From CAZGTQ01 sp964528575 (lineage in GTDB: Bacteria; Planctomycetota; UBA1135; GCA-002686595): 34,333 nt of DNA. Position numbers and translations under genes: made by a program. Numbering within the stretch: the first letter of the stretch is position 1; the number at the start of each line of letters is the position of its first letter. The stretch spans positions 1-34,333 of the forward strand of contig CAZGTQ010000309.1 in assembly GCA_964528575.1 (NCBI GenBank), written 5' to 3'. The notes under the pieces were generated by a model, which made no database searches, had not been told where the DNA came from, and saw nothing but the letters and a program-made list of their open reading frames with translations. Below are positions 23,085-29,452 of the stretch, one piece after another.

Positions 23085-24447
23085 GCTCGTCTCCGCGGAG
23101 GTAGCCGAGGTGCTCGAGCTCGCTCTCCTCGACGACGCCGAGCGTCTCGTTGCGCGCGCGCGTGTACAGCCGCGCGCGGTCGGCGGCGGCGTCGAGCTCG
23201 GCCGAGAGCGCGGCGCGCAGGCGCCGAACCTCGTCGCGGTGCTCGGCCGCGACGTCGCGCTGCTCGCCGGGGTCCGCCTCGCGGTCGTACAGCTCGACGC
23301 GCTCCTCGTCGCCGTGGCGGACGATGAGCTTCCAGCGGCCGTCGACGACGCTGACCATGCGCTTCGACGCGACCTTCTCGAGCTCGGCGACCGCGCGGCG
23401 CGGCGCGAGCTCCACGCCCCGCAGCGCGGGGACGAGCGACTCGCCCACGTGATGCGGCGAACGGGGCAGGTCGAGCAGCTCGAGGATCGTCGGCGCGACG
23501 TCGAGCGTGCGCACGGTCGCGCGCACGCGGCCGGGCGCGATCCCCGGCGCGCGGACGAGCAGCGGGAGCCGCAGGAGCTCGACGTGGAGCGTGTGCGCGT
23601 GGCTCGTGCCGCCGTGCTCGCCGAACTCCTCGCCGTGGTCGGCGGTGAACACGACGACCGTCTCGTCGACGAGCCCCAGCGCGTCGAGCTCGTCGAGGAC
23701 GCGGCCGATGTGGTGGTCGGTGAACGCGATCTCGCCGCGGTAGAGCCGGCGGGCGTCCGCGTGCTCGGAGGCGCCGTCGCCGGCTCCGCTGGCTCTGCTG
23801 GCTCTGCTGGCCTGCACGGTGTAGCCCTCGTGCGCGCGGTACTCCTCGTTCGGATCGAAGTAGTGCAGCCACAGGAACCACGGCCGCCGGTCGGGCGAGC
23901 TCGCGTGGTTGCGCAGGAACGCGAGCGCCTCGTCGGTGACCGAGGGCGAGCTGATCGCGCGGTGCGACTCGTTCAGCTCGAGCACGCGCTCGTCGTCGTA
24001 GTGCACGAAGCCCTGGTCGAGGCCGTACGGCCGGCCGAGGAAGACGTGGCTGAGGACGGCGGCGGTGTCCCAGCCCGCGGCGAGCAGGCGCTCGGCCAGC
24101 GTCTCGTACGAGGCGTCGAGCCGACTGTCGTGCGCGACGTTGCCGTGCGTCGTCGGCGCGAGCGACGTCATCAGGCTCGTGAACGACGGCAGCGTCCACG
24201 AGGAGGTCGCCTGAGCGTCGTGGAAGACGACGGCGCTCTTTGCGAACGCGTCGATCCGGGGGGTGCTCGACGGCTCCGCGCCGTAGCAGCCGAGCTCGTC
24301 GGCGCGGAGCGTGTCGACGGTGACGAGCAGGAGGTTGGGGACGTCCGTCGGTGGCGGCGGGGCCGCCCCGGGACCGCAGGCGCCGAGCGCCGCGGCGAGA
24401 ACCGCGGCGGCGCTGCGCAGGACGCCCGCAGGAACGGGGGGGGGCAT
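23074..24447 (-). CDS. Sulfatase-fold lipoprotein, non-cysteine type
   Basis: 457 residues from ATG 24447. The N-terminus MPPPVPAGVLRS followed by a hydrophobic stretch ends in the lipobox LGAC (C24), so the protein is a lipoprotein. The fold markers are LLLVTVDTLRAD (D45), nucleophile region SSWTLPSFTSL (T85), and TADHGEEFGEHGGTSHAHTL. As in the gene at 13611, Thr replaces the formylglycine Cys (T-L-P-S-F against C-x-P-S-R). Sulfatase activity is therefore doubtful and phospho-transfer or hydrolysis is likelier. Upstream in-frame starts (24474, 24501) exist. 24447 is preferred because it gives a compact lipoprotein signal and lies 9 nt after a TATCGT hexamer. It heads the operon with the MORN lipoprotein and GT-C transferase. 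Confidence 0.87.
   Translation of the reverse strand: MPPPVPAGVLRSAAAVLAAALGACGPGAAPPPPTDVPNLLLVTVDTLRADELGCYGAEPSSTPRIDAFAKSAVVFHDAQATSSWTLPSFTSLMTSLAPTTHGNVAHDSRLDASYETLAERLLAAGWDTAAVLSHVFLGRPYGLDQGFVHYDDERVLELNESHRAISSPSVTDEALAFLRNHASSPDRRPWFLWLHYFDPNEEYRAHEGYTVQASRASRASGAGDGASEHADARRLYRGEIAFTDHHIGRVLDELDALGLVDETVVVFTADHGEEFGEHGGTSHAHTLHVELLRLPLLVRAPGIAPGRVRATVRTLDVAPTILELLDLPRSPHHVGESLVPALRGVELAPRRAVAELEKVASKRMVSVVDGRWKLIVRHGDEERVELYDREADPGEQRDVAAEHRDEVRRLRAALSAELDAAADRARLYTRARNETLGVVEESELEHLGYLRGDERDE
23782..23808 (-). repeat. Three 9-bp tandem units in the sulfatase-fold gene
   Basis: GGCTCCGCT, GGCTCTGCT, GGCTCTGCT in tandem encode the small SRASRAS loop. The units are in frame and surface-loop-like, probably a slippage product. 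Confidence 0.7.
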
Positions 24448-24456
24448 GCACTTGCG

Positions 24457-24462
24457 ACGATA
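24457..24462 (-). promoter_or_regulatory. -10 element (TATCGT) of the sulfatase-fold lipoprotein, leaderless type
   Basis: TATCGT on the minus strand, 9 nt before ATG 24447. It supports that start over the two upstream ones, which would lie on or before the promoter. No -35 is evident. Confidence 0.4.
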
Positions 24463-24551
24463 GCAAAGGGCCATGGCTGCGGGCGCGCGCGAGGGGCGCA
24501 CCTTACGCGGTCGCTACGAAGCGCGCGGCTGCGGTGCGAGCGGCTTCTGGC

Positions 24552-25772
24552 TCACGCCGCGTCGAGCGCCGACCGTAGGTCGTCGACCAGATCCCGCGGA
24601 TCCTCGAGCCCGATCGAGAGGCGCACGAGTCCCGGCGCGATGCCGCGCTCGGCGCGCTCGCGCTCGTCGAGCCCCACGTGCGACATGTTGTGCGGCAGGC
24701 TCGCGAGGCTCTCGACGCCGCCGAGGCTCGCTGCCTCCTGGAACAGGCGCAGCCGGCGGACGAGCGCGAGCGCGGCCGCGTCGCCGCCGCGCGCGACGAA
24801 CGAGACCATGCCGCCGCCGCCGGCGAGCACGCGGCGCGCGACGGCGGCGGTCGGGTGCGTGTCGAGCGAGGGGTGGTGCACGCGCTCGACGCGCGGGTGG
24901 CGCGCGAGGAACGCCGCGACGGCGGCGGCGCCGTCCGACTGCGCGCGCACGCGCAGCGCGAGCGTCGCGAGGCTGCGCTCGACGAGCCACGCCGCCTCGG
25001 GATCGAGGCAAGCGCCGGCGCGCGTGCGCCAGGTCCAGCAGCGCTCGACGAGCTCCTCGCCGCCGCACACGACGCCCGCGACGACGTCGCCGTGGCCGCC
25101 GAGGAACTTCGTCGCGGAGTGCATCACCGCGTCGGCGCCCAGCTCGAGCGGCCGCTGCAGGATCGGCGTCGCGAACGTCGCGTCGACGACGAGCCGCGCG
25201 CCGGCCGCGCGCGCGACGGCGGCGAGCGCCGGCACGTCGGCGACCTCGAGCGTCGGGTTCGAGATGCTCTCGCAGAACACGGCGCGCGTCGTCGGCCGCA
25301 GCGCGGCGCGCACGTCGTCCGCGGTCGGGCGCGCGGCGGTGACGTCGACGCCCAGGCGCGGCGCCAGCTCGCGCACGAGGGCCGCGGTGCCGCCGTACAC
25401 GTCGCGCGAGACGACGGCGTGGTCGCCGCGCTCGAGGAGCGCGAGGACGAGCGCGTGGAGCGCGGCCATGCCCGACGCGAACGCGAGCGCGCGCGGGGCG
25501 CCCTCGAGGGCCGCGAGCCGGCGCTCGAGCGACTCGACCGACGGGCTCGTCTCGCGCGCGTAGATCCGCGCCTCGCGCGAGCGGCCGGCGGCGCGCAGCG
25601 CGTACGCCTCGTCGTCCAGCCGGAACGTGACGCTGCGGACGAGCGGCCCGACGAGGGGCTCGCCGGCCGCCGGCGCGCTCCGCCCGCCGTGGACGCACAG
25701 GGTCCCCAGCCGCTCGCCCGCCGCTCCCTCGCCACTCGGCACATCGCTCCGCACGTCGCCGCTCGCGCTCAT
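24552..25772 (-). CDS. Cys/Met-metabolism PLP-dependent enzyme (cystathionine gamma-synthase/lyase type)
   Basis: 406 residues of the trans-sulfuration fold-type I family. K222 in HSATKFLGGHGD is the PLP lysine. D197 (VVDATFATP) binds the pyridine nitrogen, the tyrosine in DVYGGT (Y126) stacks on the ring, and YAR (71-73) matches the Y-x-R phosphate motif from the neighbouring subunit. SLGGVESLASLPHNMSH and RLSIGLEDPRDLVDDL are the conserved C-terminal blocks. The family includes cystathionine gamma-synthase, beta- and gamma-lyase and O-acetylhomoserine sulfhydrylase, and motif reading alone does not separate them. GGAGGAG four bases upstream of the ATG at 25772 is a strong ribosome-binding site. 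The gene stands alone between the sulfatase operon (104-bp gap) and the divergent FabZ-like gene. Confidence 0.93.
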   Translation of the reverse strand: MSASGDVRSDVPSGEGAAGERLGTLCVHGGRSAPAAGEPLVGPLVRSVTFRLDDEAYALRAAGRSREARIYARETSPSVESLERRLAALEGAPRALAFASGMAALHALVLALLERGDHAVVSRDVYGGTAALVRELAPRLGVDVTAARPTADDVRAALRPTTRAVFCESISNPTLEVADVPALAAVARAAGARLVVDATFATPILQRPLELGADAVMHSATKFLGGHGDVVAGVVCGGEELVERCWTWRTRAGACLDPEAAWLVERSLATLALRVRAQSDGAAAVAAFLARHPRVERVHHPSLDTHPTAAVARRVLAGGGGMVSFVARGGDAAALALVRRLRLFQEAASLGGVESLASLPHNMSHVGLDERERAERGIAPGLVRLSIGLEDPRDLVDDLRSALDAA

Positions 25773-25825
25773 CGGCTCCTCCGGCGCGCAGCTTCCGGCG
25801 CCGCGCGGCGCCGATCAAGAGCGCG

Positions 25826-25853
25826 TTGCGTCGCGCCGCTCCCGCCGTAGACT
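25826..25853 (+). promoter_or_regulatory. Promoter of the FabZ-like gene (TTGCGT-16-TAGACT)
   Basis: TTGCGT at 25826-25831 and TAGACT at 25848-25853 with a 16-bp spacer. The transcript would start near 25860, about 33 nt before the ATG. It is one of the better -35/-10 pairs in the window. Confidence 0.45.
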
Positions 25854-25892
25854 CCGGCCCCCCGGGACCTGGCCCGAGCCCCGCCGACGCCC

Positions 25893-26372
25893 ATGCCGAC
25901 GACTCCGCTGGTCGACTTCGACACTCTCGACCTCTCCCGCACCGTCGTGCCGATGGACGAGGTCCGCACGGTCTGCAAGCAGCGCGGGCAGTTCGAGATG
26001 CTCGACGGCGTGCTGCACTTCGACCTCGCGAGCGACCTGATCGTCGGCTTCAAGGACGTCCGCTCCGACGACTGGTGGGTGCCGTACCACATCCCCGGCC
26101 GCCCCGTCTTCCCGGGTGCGCTGATGATCGAGGGCGCGGCGCAGCTCTGCACCTACCACTTCATCCACCGCCGCCCCGACCTCGAGGGCGCGTTCGTCGG
26201 CTTCGGCGGCCTCGACAGGACGCGCTTCCGCGCCTCGGTCGAGCCGGACTGCCGCCTGATCCTCGCCGGTCGCTGCTCCCGCATCCGCAGCAGGATGTTC
26301 ACCTACGCGGTGCAGGGCTTCGTCGACCGGCGCCTCGTGTTCGAGAGCGACGTGATGGGCGTCGTCGTGTAG
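25893..26372 (+). CDS. FabZ-like 3-hydroxyacyl-ACP dehydratase (hot-dog fold)
   Basis: 159 residues, the length of FabZ/FabA proteins, which dehydrate 3-hydroxyacyl-ACP in fatty-acid synthesis. The core motif HIPGRPVFPGALMIEGAAQL (66-85) carries the catalytic pair H66 and E80, in the same spacing as the FabZ H-F-P-x-x-P-x-x-P-G...E motif. The first residues after the catalytic helix (GFGGLDRTRFRASVEPDCRL) also fit. It is not in a fatty-acid or lipid A gene cluster, and the N-terminal 35 residues are longer than usual, so a specialised paralogue is likely. No ribosome-binding site is evident before the ATG. It converges on the Pus10 gene with only 14 bp between the stops. Confidence 0.88.
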   Translation: MPTTPLVDFDTLDLSRTVVPMDEVRTVCKQRGQFEMLDGVLHFDLASDLIVGFKDVRSDDWWVPYHIPGRPVFPGALMIEGAAQLCTYHFIHRRPDLEGAFVGFGGLDRTRFRASVEPDCRLILAGRCSRIRSRMFTYAVQGFVDRRLVFESDVMGVVV

Positions 26373-26386
26373 CGGCCGGCGCGGTC

Positions 26387-27259
26387 CTATTCGTGGTACA
26401 CGCCGCTGCCGAACGGGCGCGGCGCGTGGAGCTCGGGATCGGGCTCGCCCTCGGACGTGAGGATCGCGAGCACGTCGAGCGCGACGCACTCGCAGCGCAC
26501 GCCGAGCAGGTCGGAGAGCGACGGGATCGTCTTGCCCTCGTCGCCCGACAGCACCTCCTTGACGTACGTGCCGTGCTCGGTGCGCAGGTCGATGCGCAGG
26601 AGCGAGCGGCCGGCGGGGAGCTCGACCCCGGCGTCCTTCGCCTCGGAGGGGTCGGCCGGCTCGATCGAGAGCACCTCGATCCAGCGCTTGCGCTCCTTGT
26701 CCGCGCGGCGGTGCGCGACGCGGCCCGGCGTGCGCTGCGCGACCTCGATGCGCTCGCCGATGACGGAGCTCACGCGCTCGGGCGACGGCAGCGCGTCGAC
26801 CGCGACGAGCGCCTCGTACTCCTTCGCGTGCGGCGACTCCTTGATCGTGCGCACGCGCGGCTTCTCCGACCAGTGCAGCCCGCGGATCTCGAGGCGCCCC
26901 TCGTTGCGCTTGTTGATCTCGCTCTCGAGCTCGGCCAGGTCGATCTCGAACGCCTTCGGCCCGAGCAGCTCGAGCACGAACGGGCGGCCGCTGCCGAGCA
27001 TGCGCACGTCGATGTCCTCGCGGCCCGCGCCGTGGAACTTGTGCTTGCGCGTCCTGAACGCCTTGCAGGCGACCCACGCGACGAGCTCCTGCACCGAGTC
27101 GCGCGTGAGCTTGCCGAAGCCCTCGCAGCGCTCGCACCCGTGCCGGCGGCGCGGATGGCCCTTGCAATCGGGGCAGAAGAACACCGTCTGCGGCAGGTCG
27201 CGGACGAGCTTGCGGTAGCGACCTTCGAGGAACACCCTGGCCTTGGGCGGCTGGTTCAT
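26387..27259 (-). CDS. pus10: Pus10-type tRNA pseudouridine synthase lacking the THUMP domain
   Basis: 290 residues of the Pus10 family, which isomerises U54 and/or U55 in the tRNA T-loop in archaea and eukaryotes. The signature GREDIDVRMLGSGRPFVLEL (79-98) is nearly that of human and archaeal Pus10, with D82 as catalytic aspartate (equivalent to GRTD in TruA). The C-terminal RTEHGTYVKEVLSGDEGKT (226-244), then P246 and LDV near 261-263, is the second Pus10 block. The N-terminus has a compact four-Cys zinc module (C29, C32, C42, C45). The roughly 150-residue THUMP-containing region of archaeal Pus10 is absent. ATG 27259 gives the natural domain start, about 87 nt after a TATCCT hexamer. A hairpin is in the leader. 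Bacteria normally make Psi55 with TruB, so a Pus10 here is notable. Family assignment is confident; target position is inferred. Confidence 0.9.
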   Translation of the reverse strand: MNQPPKARVFLEGRYRKLVRDLPQTVFFCPDCKGHPRRRHGCERCEGFGKLTRDSVQELVAWVACKAFRTRKHKFHGAGREDIDVRMLGSGRPFVLELLGPKAFEIDLAELESEINKRNEGRLEIRGLHWSEKPRVRTIKESPHAKEYEALVAVDALPSPERVSSVIGERIEVAQRTPGRVAHRRADKERKRWIEVLSIEPADPSEAKDAGVELPAGRSLLRIDLRTEHGTYVKEVLSGDEGKTIPSLSDLLGVRCECVALDVLAILTSEGEPDPELHAPRPFGSGVYHE

Positions 27260-27280
27260 GGCATGGGCACGGTGCGCCGG

Positions 27281-27301
27281 CCCGCGGGGCTCGCCCGCGG
27301 G
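27281..27301 (-). other. Hairpin in the pus10 leader
   Basis: Two copies of the self-complementary octamer CCCGCGGG (27281-27288, 27294-27301) flank a 5-nt spacer and form an 8-bp stem. It sits about 22 nt before the pus10 ATG in the expected transcript and could restrain translation. No known riboswitch is recognised. The remainder of the 184-bp gap to lgt holds only the two -10-like elements and a 12-bp direct repeat. Confidence 0.5.
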
Positions 27302-27352
27302 AGGGACGAGTCGAACGTCCCGGCCGGCCGGTGGGGATTGCGGAGCGGCGCG

Positions 27353-27358
27353 AGGATA
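27353..27358 (-). promoter_or_regulatory. -10 element (TATCCT) of pus10
   Basis: TATCCT on the minus strand predicts a transcript start near 27346 and a leader of about 87 nt that contains the CCCGCGGG hairpin. This is a single-hexamer call without a -35. Confidence 0.3.
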
Positions 27359-27368
27359 GCGGCGGACC

Positions 27369-27394
27369 GCGCGCACGCAAGGCCGCGCACGCAA
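27369..27394. repeat. 12-bp direct repeat between pus10 and lgt
   Basis: CGCGCACGCAAG occurs twice (27369-27380 and 27383-27394), 14 bp apart start to start, about 1.3 helical turns. It lies between the two divergent promoters and could be a tandem regulator site or simple slippage. Confidence 0.5.
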
Positions 27395-27429
27395 GCCGCG
27401 CGCGCCTGGCGATCGGGGACGCGACCTTC

Positions 27430-27435
27430 TAGCCT
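27430..27435 (+). promoter_or_regulatory. -10 element (TAGCCT) of lgt, leaderless type
   Basis: TAGCCT followed by 8 nt and the lgt ATG at 27444. A weak TGGCGA lies 18 bp upstream. It matches the spacing seen at the kinase, symporter and sulfatase-fold genes. Confidence 0.45.
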
Positions 27436-27443
27436 ACGCGCGC

Positions 27444-28358
27444 ATGTTCCCCGTGCTGTTCGAGATCCCCGGGGTCGGCTTCAAGGTCCGCTCCTTCGGC
27501 GTCCTCGTCGCGCTCGGCTTCCTCGTCGGGCTCCACGTCGGCGGCCGGCTCGCGCGCCGCTTCGGCGACGATCCCGAGGAGGACCCGGCGCGGTTCGGCC
27601 AGGCCGGCGCGGCGATGTTGATCGGGGTGATCGCCGGGGCGCGACTCCTGTACGTCGTCGTCGAGGTCGCGCGCTACTTCGCCGCCGAGGACGGCAGCGG
27701 CATGACGGGCGAACGCTTCGTCCAGGAGCCGTGGACGATCCTCGCCGTCTGGCAGGGCGGGCTCGTGATGTACGGCGGCTTCCTCGGCGCGGCCGTGCTC
27801 GGGATGCGCTCGGTGAAGAAGCTCGGCATGCGTCCGCTCGCGACGCTCGACTACGGGCTCACGGCCGGCTTCGTCGGCCTCGGCATCGGCCGCATCGGCT
27901 GTCTGCTCGTCGGCGACGACTACGGCGACGTCGTGCCGGCGTCGCTCGCCGGCCTGCCGTTCCCGCTGACGATCACGGTGCCCTCGCTCGAGTGGCTGAG
28001 CCGGAACGAGGCGAGCCTGTTCCCGCCCGCGCTCGCCGGCGAGGTGCTGTGGGCGACGCAGGTGTGGATGAGCGTGAACGCGTTCGCGCTCGCCGGCGTC
28101 GGCCTGTTCCTCCTGCGCCGCCGCCGCTTTCCCGGGCACACGACGCTGTGGCTCGTGCTCCTGTACGCGCTCACGCGCTTCACGATCGAGGCGTTCCGCG
28201 GCGACGCGATCCGCGGGGTCTGGGCGTTCGGCCTCTCGACGTCGCAGCTCATCTCGATCGTCGTCGCGGCCGTCTGCGTCATCCTCGTCGTGCGCACGCG
28301 CGGGCGGCGCGAGTCGATGCCGGGCTCGCTCGCGGGGGCCGGAGCGGGAGCGCACTGA
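27444..28358 (+). CDS. lgt: Prolipoprotein diacylglyceryl transferase
   Basis: 304-residue inner-membrane enzyme that moves diacylglycerol from phosphatidylglycerol to the lipobox cysteine, the first step of lipoprotein maturation. About seven membrane helices. Conserved blocks are GARLLYV (R67), GGLVMYGGFLGA (105-116, with Y110 where E. coli has His103), GIGRIGCLLVGDDYGD (R150 matches E. coli R143, C153 sits where N146 is), and RFTIEAFRGD near the end (matching the E. coli R239 region). The Tyr and Cys substitutions are variants I recall from non-proteobacterial Lgt proteins. The window encodes at least three probable lipoprotein substrates. It is followed after 1 nt by the RNase HII-like gene. 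The C-terminal 20 residues are a Gly/Ala-rich tail. Confidence 0.95.
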   Translation: MFPVLFEIPGVGFKVRSFGVLVALGFLVGLHVGGRLARRFGDDPEEDPARFGQAGAAMLIGVIAGARLLYVVVEVARYFAAEDGSGMTGERFVQEPWTILAVWQGGLVMYGGFLGAAVLGMRSVKKLGMRPLATLDYGLTAGFVGLGIGRIGCLLVGDDYGDVVPASLAGLPFPLTITVPSLEWLSRNEASLFPPALAGEVLWATQVWMSVNAFALAGVGLFLLRRRRFPGHTTLWLVLLYALTRFTIEAFRGDAIRGVWAFGLSTSQLISIVVAAVCVILVVRTRGRRESMPGSLAGAGAGAH

Positions 28359-28359
28359 C

Positions 28360-29346
28360 GTGGCGATCGTCGCGGGCGTCGACGAGGCCGGCTTCGGACC
28401 CCTGCTGGGCCCGCTGACGATCGGCTACAGCGCGTTCCGCGTCGTGCCGGGCCACGAGGACTTGTGGAAGGCGCTCGCGCGCACCGTCTCGCGCGACAAG
28501 ACCAAGGACAAGAACCGCATCGTCGTCGACGACTCGAAGGAGGTGTTCGCGCGCAACCCGCGCGGGCGCCAGCGGCTCGAGACGACGGCGCTGACGTTCC
28601 TCGCGCTGCTGCGGCCCGAGCGCACGCCGCCGCCCGACGCGCGCTGGATGCTCGACGGCGCGCTGCGTCCCGACGCGGCGTGGCTCGAGCGCCATCCCTG
28701 GTACGCCCTGCTCGCGCCGCGGCTGCCGCTGTTCGGCGACGCGGGAGCGATCGAGCTGCGCGCGGAGCGGCTGTGGCGCGCGATGGGCCGTGCGTCGGTC
28801 GAGCCCGTCGACGCGGGCGTGCGCGTCGTGCCGGCGGGCGAGCTCAACGCGTCGTTCGCGGCGACCGGGAGCAAGTCGGCGACGCTGTGGGACAAGACGG
28901 CGGAGGTGCTCGTGCACCTGTGGAGCGCGTTCGGCGCCGAAGGGCTGCGCGTCGTCGCGGACGCGCAGGGCGCGCGGACGAACTACGGGCCGCCGCTCTC
29001 GCTCACCTTCCCGCGCGCCCTGGTGCGGCTGCTCCACGAGGGCCCGGGGTTCCGCGAGTACGAGCTCGTGGAGAGCGCGTCGGACGGCGCTCCCGCGCGG
29101 CGCATGCGCCTGTGCTTTGCGCCGCGCGCGGACCAGTCGGCATTCACGACCGCGCTCGCGTCCTGCCTGGCGAAGTACGCGCGCGAGACCGTCATGGAGG
29201 CGTTCAACGCGTACTTCGCGGCGCTGCAGCCCGACCTCGCCCCCACCGCCGGCTACCGCAACGACGGGTGGCGTTGGCTCGACGACGCGCGGCCTGCGCT
29301 GCGCGCCGCCGCGCTCGACGGCCTCCTCGTTCGGCGCGAGCGCTAG
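28360..29346 (+). CDS. Divergent RNase HII-like protein with large insertion
   Basis: 328 residues, against about 200 for RNase HII. The start VAGVDEAGFGPLLGPLTIG (4-21) aligns with the RNase HII motif GvDEaGrGplaGP. DDSKE (57-61) matches the nDSKkL block. VVADAQGA (198-205) matches the IDGN strand. D258 lies 13 residues before the A-K of SCLAKYARE (268-276), exactly the spacing in E. coli RnhB. The full D-E-D-D tetrad (D8, E9, D201, D258) is therefore kept, and PTAGYRNDG near 295-303 matches the HKGY block. A roughly 100-residue insertion (about 90-190) is new. The GRG motif is GFG, which changes the Arg-Gly contact used for recognising the RNA-DNA junction. It may cut RNA-DNA hybrids with altered specificity. 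The GTG start is one base after the lgt stop. The name is inferred from motifs; no closer family is recognised. Confidence 0.75.
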   Translation: MAIVAGVDEAGFGPLLGPLTIGYSAFRVVPGHEDLWKALARTVSRDKTKDKNRIVVDDSKEVFARNPRGRQRLETTALTFLALLRPERTPPPDARWMLDGALRPDAAWLERHPWYALLAPRLPLFGDAGAIELRAERLWRAMGRASVEPVDAGVRVVPAGELNASFAATGSKSATLWDKTAEVLVHLWSAFGAEGLRVVADAQGARTNYGPPLSLTFPRALVRLLHEGPGFREYELVESASDGAPARRMRLCFAPRADQSAFTTALASCLAKYARETVMEAFNAYFAALQPDLAPTAGYRNDGWRWLDDARPALRAAALDGLLVRRER

Positions 29347-29385
29347 CGCGCGGTCGTCGACCTGTCCAAGCCCGCGCGACCCCGG

Positions 29386-29391
29386 TAAGGT
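29386..29391 (+). promoter_or_regulatory. -10-like element (TAAGGT) before the FAD/glycosyltransferase operon
   Basis: TAAGGT in the 106-bp gap, with a weak TGTCCA 17 bp upstream (29363-29368). The predicted leader is about 54 nt and C-rich. Support is weak. Confidence 0.3.
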
Positions 29392-29452
29392 GGTCGCCCC
29401 CGTCCCCGTCCAGAGCCCCCCGTCCCGAGCCCCCCGTACGACGTTCCACCGC

